From: a virus
IMG/VR virus record: IMGVR_UViG_3300043172_001160
Coordinates: 1 to 20,329 of that record
Strand: one strand, 5' to 3'
Length of the DNA stretch: 20,329 bases
Both the position numbers and the translations under genes were made by a program. This document shows positions 14,566 through 19,880 of this stretch, piece by piece. The notes beneath the pieces were generated by a model. It searched no databases. It saw nothing but the letters and a program-made list of their open reading frames with translations, and was not told the DNA's origin. Each line of letters opens with the position of its first letter. Position 1 is the stretch's first letter.

Positions 14566-15146
14566 ATTGCTTTAAATTCAAATGATGACTCTCTTAATGT
14601 TTTTGAATCTATCATGGCAGAAATTTCACCTTCAGAATTATAAATAAGTAAATGTTGATTGTCCGCTTTTGTGTCACATAAAAATTGGATTAATTCCGAA
14701 GTAGTTCTTTCAGAATATCCTCCAACTTGCAAATCTGCGTGCATTACTGAAAATTCTGTTTTTGGAGTAAATACTTTCTCCTCATCTACTTCAACTAAAT
14801 CTCCCACTGCTTTCCAGAAATCTGTGTCATCTTTGAATGTGTCAAATACTTCAGCTAATTTTGCAGCTTCATCAAATATTACTTTATCTTCATCTTCATA
14901 AGAATTCCAAACTGAAGCCGTAAATTTTTCATCAAATAAATCTTTGAATCTTTTGTACTTCTCTTCCGTTATGCTGTAAACTCCATTTATAATATCTCCC
15001 ACTTGATAACCTCTAACAGATAGTTCAAATAAATCATATTCAACGCCTGTTCCTTCATGTTGGTCAAACTCTATGATGTGTGTAGGAATTCCATCATGAG
15101 TTCCAATGCTTCTTTTTTCGTAATATAATTTTGTACTTGTTGTCAT
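14562..15146 (-). CDS. Hypothetical acidic protein, 194 residues
   Basis: An unrecognised acidic cytoplasmic protein. The N-terminal half has strands (KLYYEKRSIGTHDGIPTHII, EYDLFELSVRGYQVG), the centre a helical acidic part (KYKRFKDLFDEKF, DEAAKLAEVFDTFKDDTDFW), and the end strands again (HLLIYNSEGEISAMID). There is no signal peptide, metal motif or nucleotide-binding loop. It is preceded by the 37-residue membrane-peptide gene 13 bases upstream and overlaps the 50-residue gene. Its high charge could fit a DNA-mimic or inhibitor of a host enzyme, but this is only a guess. Confidence 0.75.
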   Translation of the reverse strand: MTTSTKLYYEKRSIGTHDGIPTHIIEFDQHEGTGVEYDLFELSVRGYQVGDIINGVYSITEEKYKRFKDLFDEKFTASVWNSYEDEDKVIFDEAAKLAEVFDTFKDDTDFWKAVGDLVEVDEEKVFTPKTEFSVMHADLQVGGYSERTTSELIQFLCDTKADNQHLLIYNSEGEISAMIDSKTLRESSFEFKAI

Positions 15147-15159
15147 AATTGTTTTTTAT

Positions 15160-15273
15160 TTAAAATTGTGTGAATCCGTGATTTAAAATCATTGTGGTAA
15201 ATACTGTACCAAATACTACTGCTGCAATAAGGATTGCTTTTACTTGTAACTCTAAATTGATAAATAATTTCAT
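15160..15273 (-). CDS. 37-residue membrane peptide
   Basis: ATG at 15273 is the first start after the promoter at 15316-15352, and the frame ends at TAA 15160. After MKLFINLELQVK comes one hydrophobic helix (AILIAAVVFGTVFTTMIL), then a short polar tail. It has the same A-rich, AATT-type leader before its ATG as its neighbours. It looks like a single-pass membrane peptide or very short signal-anchor protein. Function is unknown. Its position directly after a strong promoter suggests high expression. Confidence 0.62.
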   Translation of the reverse strand: MKLFINLELQVKAILIAAVVFGTVFTTMILNHGFTQF

Positions 15274-15315
15274 AATTTTTGTTTTTAAATTGTTGTTTGT
15301 TATTGTTTGTTTTTT

Positions 15316-15352
15316 CAAAGATACAGGTTATTTATTTAACTTGCAAGCTTTT
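15316..15352 (-). promoter_or_regulatory. Bacteroidetes-type promoter, AGCTTGC/TATCTTTG class
   Basis: On the minus strand AAAAGCTTGC is followed by a 19-base spacer (counted from TTGC) and TATCTTTG at 15323-15316, in good agreement with the -33/-7 consensus. It sits 42 bases upstream of the ATG at 15273 and just after the hairpin at 15381-15398. Twelve bases around the -7 and ten around the -33 are identical to the promoter at 18898-18933. Confidence 0.8.
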
Positions 15353-15376
15353 CTTTAATTATTTTTGTTTTTTTTT

Positions 15377-15398
15377 AAAAGGGGATTTTTACGTCCCC
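15377..15398 (-). terminator. Terminator after the 97-residue gene
   Basis: On the minus strand GGGGA pairs with TCCCC around an eight-base loop, followed by TTTT. It lies 13 bases after the stop at 15412 and directly before the promoter at 15316-15352, so it separates two transcription units. Confidence 0.7.
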
Positions 15399-15411
15399 AT
15401 TATTAAATTTA

Positions 15412-15705
15412 TTATTTTGTTTGCATTAGTAATAAACTATGCGTTTGACTTGTTAATGAATTTGCATTAAAGAATTCAATTGTCATAAAATCATTACCAC
15501 CATCTCCAACTAACTCGCTAACTATCTCAGGTGCAATTCCTACAGATTTAATATTTCCTCCACTTACTTTTGAAACTTCTATTGTTACAGAAGATGTTTC
15601 ATTTTTTAATGCTGAAATCTTTACAACTTTGTGTCCGCATGTGAATGTGAACTCTCCAATTGTTCTAATGTTTTCTAAGTTTTTTCTAATTTCTGTGAAT
15701 CTCAT
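15412..15705 (-). CDS. Hypothetical protein, 97 residues, stand-alone unit
   Basis: The product starts MRFTEIRKNLENIRTIGEFT. It shows strand-rich segments (FTFTCGHKVVKISAL, SVTIEVSKVSGG, DFMTIEFFN) and no membrane segment. The start is the ATG at 15705. An in-frame TTG at 15744 lies inside the -7 element of the promoter at 15742 and cannot be used from that transcript. The gene has its own promoter and its own terminator (15377-15398), so it is regulated separately from its neighbours. The family is not recognised. Confidence 0.75.
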   Translation of the reverse strand: MRFTEIRKNLENIRTIGEFTFTCGHKVVKISALKNETSSVTIEVSKVSGGNIKSVGIAPEIVSELVGDGGNDFMTIEFFNANSLTSQTHSLLLMQTK

Positions 15706-15741
15706 AATGTTTGTTTTTAAAGTTTGTTTGTTTTCGTTGTA

Positions 15742-15773
15742 CAAATATACACAACCTTTTTAGTTCCTACAAG
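15742..15773 (-). promoter_or_regulatory. Bacteroidetes-type promoter for the 97-residue gene
   Basis: On the minus strand TTGT (15772-15769) and TATATTTG (15749-15742) are separated by 19 bases. The flanks, including TTTGTACAACGA, match the promoter at 5659-5690. It follows the recA terminator and stands 37 bases before the ATG at 15705. Confidence 0.78.
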
Positions 15774-15792
15774 CTTTTAACATTTTTTTAAC

Positions 15793-15826
15793 AAAAAAGG
15801 GCAAAGAAAATTAATTCCTTGCCCTT
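15793..15826 (-). terminator. Intrinsic terminator after recA
   Basis: On the minus strand AAGGGCAA pairs perfectly with TTGCCCTT across a 14-base loop, followed by TTTT after the stem. It lies 48 bases after the recA stop and ends the SSB-SbcD-RecA unit. The sequence between the stop and the hairpin (15827-15874) shows no convincing gene. Confidence 0.82.
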
Positions 15827-15874
15827 CTGCTGTGACCATGGTGCATCTCAATCCCATGTATGTTTAATGTTTTA

Positions 15875-16849
15875 TCACTTGCCTAACTTCTTTTTTAAAA
15901 TTGCTTTCAACTCGTCAACTAAATCAGGATTGTCTTCAAATACAACTCTAAGCTTCTTAACTCCTTGAGCAATGTTAGTTCCTTTATATGCGAACCATGC
16001 TCCTTTTTTCTCCAAGATTTCCTCGAAGACTAGTTGTTCAACCATTCCATTAAATGTGTCAACTCCGATTCCATATACAATCTCATTTTCAATTGTCTTA
16101 AATGGAGGAGATATTTTGTTCTTAACAATGTTAATGAATTGTTTGAATCCAATTACATCTTCTCCTTCCTTCAATTGTCCTTTGCTTTTAACTTCTAGTC
16201 GCTGTGTTGCATAAAACTTCAAAGCCTTTCCTCCTGTTGGAGCTTTCGCTGGTCCATACATTGAAATAGTACTTCTTAATTGATTTGTAAACATAATTGT
16301 TGTTCCTGTATCACTTGCAGGACCTGCAATTAGCTTCATAGCTTGTGACATCAATCTCGCTTGAAGTCCAATCTTAGCTTCTCCGCTTTCTCCTTCTAAT
16401 TCAGCTCTTGGAATCAATGCTGCAACTGAATCAACTATTATTAAGTCAATTTCATTAGTTTCAATCAATGCTCTTATTGTCTCAATAGCTTGTTCACCGT
16501 ATGAAGGCTGTGAGATATAAATATCTTCCACTTTGACTCCTACTTGTTGGCAATATTCTGTGTTTAATGCATGTTCTGCATCTATGATTGCAACTACTCC
16601 TCCATTCTTTTGAACTTCAGCAGCAGCCTCCAAACATAGACCGGTTTTTCCACAACCTGACTCTGCAAAGATTTCAATTATCTTTCCTTTGCCATATCCT
16701 CCACCTAATGCCACATCTAAATCACCTCTTCCAGATGAAATGGTTTCAACATCGAGAGCAGCATCTGAAAATTTCATAACTACTTTTTCACCAAATCTTT
16801 TGTCCAATTTTGCAATTGCACTTGCTATGGCTCTATTTCCTTTTGACAT
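15875..16849 (-). CDS. recA: RecA-family recombinase
   Basis: A 324-residue strand-exchange ATPase of the bacterial RecA type. Walker A is AESGCGKT (62-69), differing from the cellular GPESSGKT. The catalytic glutamate is Glu92 in IDAEHAL, Walker B is LIIVDS (136-141), loop L2 begins FTNQLRS (187-193), and the strand GGKALKFYATQRLEV (206-220) is typical RecA. The C-terminal domain is present (KNKISPPF, GIGVDTFNG), but the long acidic tail of host RecA is missing. That tail normally restrains DNA binding, so this protein may be less inhibited. The ATG directly follows the SbcD stop with no spacer (TAAATG), so translation is coupled. It would serve as the phage recombinase, like T4 UvsX. Confidence 0.95.
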   Translation of the reverse strand: MSKGNRAIASAIAKLDKRFGEKVVMKFSDAALDVETISSGRGDLDVALGGGYGKGKIIEIFAESGCGKTGLCLEAAAEVQKNGGVVAIIDAEHALNTEYCQQVGVKVEDIYISQPSYGEQAIETIRALIETNEIDLIIVDSVAALIPRAELEGESGEAKIGLQARLMSQAMKLIAGPASDTGTTIMFTNQLRSTISMYGPAKAPTGGKALKFYATQRLEVKSKGQLKEGEDVIGFKQFINIVKNKISPPFKTIENEIVYGIGVDTFNGMVEQLVFEEILEKKGAWFAYKGTNIAQGVKKLRVVFEDNPDLVDELKAILKKKLGK

Positions 16850-17878
16850 TTATATTTGATTTAAAAATTCATCTAAGAGTATTATGCCCTTATTGTATTC
16901 CAGTCCCTTGTCCTCACAAAATTGTTTGAAAGTTCCACGAACTTGAATTTTATCGTATTTTTCAACTACTGAAGGAGGAGTTAAATCCTCATTGTCATAG
17001 TCATATTTTACTTCATACTTTATCTTAACGTCAATTCCTGTGTTATTGAATAAAGATTTATCTATTGCTTTTAACTTTGACTCGTCTCCTGTGAATTCAA
17101 ATCTAATCACATTAGAACTATTTTTATATAGCTCTATTAGCTCCTTGATTTCTTTTGTCCCTACCTTATCAATATTGACAGAAACTTTGTTAAACGTCTT
17201 AAAACGTCCTTGAATTATTTCATAAGACAAATCGTCGTACAATATGGAGAATCCTTTGTTAGAATCTTCACCAAATCCATCTTGTATAAATGATGGAAGA
17301 TGTACTATGTCTTTTGATATCTCATGCCAATTGTGATAATGTCCTAAATAAGTTTTAGACCATTTGCTCAATAGCTTTTGATTTATTGAAGTCTTCTCGC
17401 TTGACCTTCCTAAATGTGTAGAACCTGCCATCTCAAAATGACTAATTAAAACATCCGTTCCATCTGCATCCTCCAACATTGGAATTAACATGTCATCTGA
17501 AAAAAATGGTAACATAGTAATTTCAACATCGTCAATGGCAATTACAGTCATTTTAGAATGCAACTTAAATTTTGGATAATGTCTAAAAGTATCTAAGAAA
17601 GAATCATGACTTGCATAGATTGTTTTATCATGATTTCCCGGAATAAAGTCTGCCCAAATTCCATTCTCATTAAATAGATTCAAAATCTTATCCAAAGTTA
17701 ACAATATACTTTGTCTTTGAAATGACCTTGAATGGAATAAATCTCCTGCAAATAGGATTCTTTTTATGTCCCTTTCATTTGCAACTTGTATCATGTGTTT
17801 TACGCTGGAAAGTACTGCATCTTCGTTCCCATTCTGCAAATGCACATCATTGAATATTATCGCTAATGGATATTTCAT
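16850..17878 (-). CDS. SbcD/Mre11-type nuclease subunit (T4 gp47-like)
   Basis: A 342-residue metallophosphoesterase that partners the SbcC ATPase in DNA-end processing. All five metal motifs are present: NDVH (Asp11, His13), AGDLFH (Asp46, His49), GNHD (Asn82, His83), SHFE (His147) and GHYH (His180, His182). A cap domain follows to about residue 320. The start chosen is the ATG at 17878. An in-frame GTG at 17896 lies inside the loop of the hairpin at 17885-17917 and was rejected. No promoter is visible between that hairpin and the start, so expression probably depends on read-through from the SSB-like gene. RecA follows without a gap. Confidence 0.92.
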   Translation of the reverse strand: MKYPLAIIFNDVHLQNGNEDAVLSSVKHMIQVANERDIKRILFAGDLFHSRSFQRQSILLTLDKILNLFNENGIWADFIPGNHDKTIYASHDSFLDTFRHYPKFKLHSKMTVIAIDDVEITMLPFFSDDMLIPMLEDADGTDVLISHFEMAGSTHLGRSSEKTSINQKLLSKWSKTYLGHYHNWHEISKDIVHLPSFIQDGFGEDSNKGFSILYDDLSYEIIQGRFKTFNKVSVNIDKVGTKEIKELIELYKNSSNVIRFEFTGDESKLKAIDKSLFNNTGIDVKIKYEVKYDYDNEDLTPPSVVEKYDKIQVRGTFKQFCEDKGLEYNKGIILLDEFLNQI

Positions 17879-17884
17879 AATATA

Positions 17885-17917
17885 AAAAAGTACCACTTAT
17901 AAAAAATGGTACTTTTT
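17885..17917 (-). terminator. Perfect hairpin between SSB-like and SbcD genes
   Basis: AAAAAGTACCA (17885-17895) pairs without mismatch with TGGTACTTTTT (17907-17917) over an 11-base loop, and T-rich sequence flanks it on the minus strand. It starts 12 bases after the stop of the SSB-like gene and ends 7 bases before the SbcD ATG. With no promoter behind it, it may work as a partial terminator that keeps SSB expression above that of SbcD and RecA, or as an mRNA-processing or protection site. Confidence 0.75.
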
Positions 17918-17928
17918 ATTTTATTTGA

Positions 17929-18816
17929 TTATCCTAATAAAGCGTCAATCTCTTTATCCAAATCTCCATCGCTTACTTCTGCAGCTCCTACAGTTTCAGG
18001 AAATGGAAGCTCTTCAGAATCCAATGACAATTCATACCAAACTTTCAAATCTTCTTTTGATAACTTTGGAAGCGTTTCATCTCCGTAGTTTTCTGCAATG
18101 TACTCTTTCAAAGCTTTTTTCATCTTGATTGGTGAAATTGCTTTTGATGCATCTGCAACTGGAGCTTCTGCTTCTGCAGTTGGCTCTTCTTGAACTTGTG
18201 TAGATTCAATTGAAGTACCTAATCCAGATTTTGGAGCTTGCACTGCCTTTGACAATTGAGGAATAACTTTCTCTTCAACTTGTGCCACGAACCAATCACT
18301 CAAATCTTCAAAAAATCTTTTCATTTCCTTTCTTGATGCAGTTCCAAACCATTCTTTTTCCTTGCTTGGAGCATCGTCGTTTCGAATCTCCAACTTAACT
18401 CCGCCTTGCTTAAAAGAAATTCCATGGACTCTCTTTTTAGTCTTAGCATCTGTAAAGTCATAAGGCTTCATGTACACATTTTCACTGAAATCCATTTTCA
18501 ATAGTGCCTTCATCATGTCTTGTGAATATCTGTTATTTGTAGATATTGAAACAATATAGCTCTCACCATTTGCCTCTACTGTAACATTTACACTTTCCCC
18601 ATATTCGTCATGAGTTTTGAATTCACATGCAACAACTTTTCCTGTAAGGTCTGCATATTGCCCTCCCTTGCGCTCTCCTTCCGTTCCATCTTTTCTTGTG
18701 AACTTCTGCGTTTTGTAATTATCTCCACCCTCTTGGATTTTACGATTCCAAATGAATCCTCCTGCTAATGATAAAAATACTCCTGTGTTTACTTGTACAC
18801 TTCCTAATCCTGCCAT
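17929..18816 (-). CDS. Putative single-stranded DNA-binding protein
   Basis: A 295-residue protein. A probable OB-type core at about 50-145 carries QYADLTGKVVACEFKTHDEY (53-72), VNVTVEANGESYIVSIS (76-92) and NVYMKPYDF (113-121). A helical segment (160-192) and a low-complexity Ala/Glu/Pro linker (200-228) follow. The C-terminus is acidic (SDGDLDKEIDALLG), as SSB proteins use to recruit partners. The lysine- and arginine-rich stretch at 24-50 could contact DNA. The architecture and the position immediately before SbcD and RecA support a replicative SSB in the role of T4 gp32, but no exact motif proves it. It has its own promoter (18898-18933) and a near-palindrome in its leader. Confidence 0.72.
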   Translation of the reverse strand: MAGLGSVQVNTGVFLSLAGGFIWNRKIQEGGDNYKTQKFTRKDGTEGERKGGQYADLTGKVVACEFKTHDEYGESVNVTVEANGESYIVSISTNNRYSQDMMKALLKMDFSENVYMKPYDFTDAKTKKRVHGISFKQGGVKLEIRNDDAPSKEKEWFGTASRKEMKRFFEDLSDWFVAQVEEKVIPQLSKAVQAPKSGLGTSIESTQVQEEPTAEAEAPVADASKAISPIKMKKALKEYIAENYGDETLPKLSKEDLKVWYELSLDSEELPFPETVGAAEVSDGDLDKEIDALLG

Positions 18817-18854
18817 AATATTTATTTTTAATAATTTGTTGTTATAAGGACTTT

Positions 18855-18871
18855 TCTAAGTTCAACATAGA
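18855..18871. promoter_or_regulatory. Near-palindrome in the leader of the SSB-like gene
   Basis: The minus strand reads TCTATGTTGAACTTAGA, a 17-base near-palindrome with half sites TCTA-GTT and AAC-TAGA (one mismatched pair). It lies between the promoter at 18898 and the ATG at 18816. It could be an operator or an mRNA hairpin used for autoregulation, as known for T4 gp32, but no test is possible here. An eight-codon frame (MLNLEKSL) also starts within it. Confidence 0.35.
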
Positions 18872-18897
18872 TTGCCTTGGGTCTACATTATTTTTGT

Positions 18898-18933
18898 CAA
18901 AGATACAGCTTTTTTTTTAAACTGCAAGCTTTT
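18898..18933 (-). promoter_or_regulatory. Bacteroidetes-type promoter for the SSB-SbcD-RecA unit
   Basis: On the minus strand AAAAGCTTGC (18933-18924), an 18-base spacer and TATCTTTG (18905-18898) form a good -33/-7 pair. It lies 81 bases upstream of the SSB-like ATG and just after the stop of the 87-residue gene, with no terminator in front. It shares its core with the promoter at 15316-15352. Confidence 0.8.
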
Positions 18934-18939
18934 TTTAAT

Positions 18940-19203
18940 TTATTTTAATTTTTCTAATACTTTATCTGAAATTGCTTCAAACCTTACTAAAAATTCATTC
19001 ATATTAACCAAGTCTTCTCCACTCATATTAAGTTCATGAATTATAATGCGAATGCATCTCTCATAAGATATTCCATAAGCCTCTGCAGCTTCTGTTTTAG
19101 CTCCTATGTTTTTGCCCTTTTTCGCTATTCCTATTCTGTACAAATCAAATTTATTTATACCTTCACTCTTTCTAATTAAAAAATCTTCAATTTCAATTTC
19201 CAT
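18940..19203 (-). CDS. Hypothetical protein, 87 residues
   Basis: The product begins MEIEIEDFLIRKSEGINKF and continues with a basic, glycine-rich turn (GIAKKGKNIGAKTEAAEAYG) and two predicted helices (ISYERCIRIIIHELN, MNEFLVRFEAISDKVLEKL). The order of strands and helices is like that of many small phage accessory proteins, but I cannot name the family. It is the last gene before the SSB promoter and follows the 44-residue gene by 9 bases. Confidence 0.72.
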   Translation of the reverse strand: MEIEIEDFLIRKSEGINKFDLYRIGIAKKGKNIGAKTEAAEAYGISYERCIRIIIHELNMSGEDLVNMNEFLVRFEAISDKVLEKLK

Positions 19204-19212
19204 AATTTAATT

Positions 19213-19347
19213 TTAGATGTTTATATTTCGTCTGTTTTTTCTTACTTGCTTTCCAAAAGTATTTCCTAATCCTTTAAGTTTGCTCACTCTACTATTCACT
19301 CCTTCTCTACTGTCATTCAATTGAGAGTTTCCATTTGTTGTCTTCAT
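19213..19347 (-). CDS. 44-residue basic peptide
   Basis: ATG at 19347 overlaps the stop of the UvsY-like gene as TAATG, and the frame ends at TAA 19213. The product begins MKTTNGNSQLNDSREGVNSR and ends in a strongly basic, glycine-containing stretch (GNTFGKQVRKNRRNINI). It has no hydrophobic core, so it is probably disordered and may bind nucleic acid. Its coupled start and fit between neighbours favour a real gene, but composition alone does not prove it. Confidence 0.55.
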   Translation of the reverse strand: MKTTNGNSQLNDSREGVNSRVSKLKGLGNTFGKQVRKNRRNINI

Positions 19348-19880
19348 TATTTTTTTATTAAAATTCCGTTTATTTTACCTTCAACCATTCCTGCAATATA
19401 CTCCTCTGGAGTAGTTCCATTCACTAAGCCATTTAATTTTCTTGACTTATCTTGACATGCCCAATATAACACGTCCAATGCATTGAAATTTTTCTCCGCT
19501 GTTATGAATGCTCGCTTTAACTTCAACCATTCTGCATCCACTTCAAAACAAGTTTCCAATGATTTTTCTGTCAACTTTACTTCAACATCTTCATTGCCAA
19601 CTCTAATGCTGTACTTGTTGGAATTCTTAGATGCTTGACTCCTTAAATTAGATTTATAATTTCCTTCATAAAGTTTGTATTCCAATTTGGCTTCTGCCAT
19701 TCTAGCTTCTACTTCAGATTTCAATAAACCTATTCGAGCCACTGCTGTACTAATTGTTGTATGTTCCCCAAATATATTTGAAGAGTCAATTCTAGTTAAG
19801 TCATCAATATTGATATTCCTATCTAAATCGTCATGCTCTAATGTTATTTCAGTTCCTCCAACGTTTATATTATATTTCAT
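19347..19880 (-). CDS. Possible UvsY-like recombination mediator
   Basis: A 177-residue protein with a small N-terminal domain (1-40, including NVGGTEITLEHDDL). Long amphipathic helices follow: TAVARIGLLKSEVEARMAEA (45-64), EYKLYEGNYKSNLR (67-80), KLTEKSLETCFEVDAEWLKL (102-121) and FITAEKNFNALDVLYWACQDK (125-145). Helix order, spacing and the late KSRKLNGL motif resemble T4 UvsY, which loads recombinase onto SSB-coated DNA, and the gene lies in the same run as SSB, SbcD and RecA. The resemblance is structural rather than a clear motif match, so this is a hypothesis. It overlaps the end of the sigma-factor gene by 11 bases and the 44-residue gene by one base. Confidence 0.5.
   Translation of the reverse strand: MKYNINVGGTEITLEHDDLDRNINIDDLTRIDSSNIFGEHTTISTAVARIGLLKSEVEARMAEAKLEYKLYEGNYKSNLRSQASKNSNKYSIRVGNEDVEVKLTEKSLETCFEVDAEWLKLKRAFITAEKNFNALDVLYWACQDKSRKLNGLVNGTTPEEYIAGMVEGKINGILIKK

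Noticed and set aside
15769-15849. Short frame starting MGLRCTMVTAEG downstream of recA
   Set aside because: It runs straight through the recA terminator hairpin and into the next promoter region.
17879-17896. Upstream GTG start for SbcD
   Set aside because: It lies within the loop of a perfect hairpin, and the ATG at 17878 directly precedes the conserved first strand.
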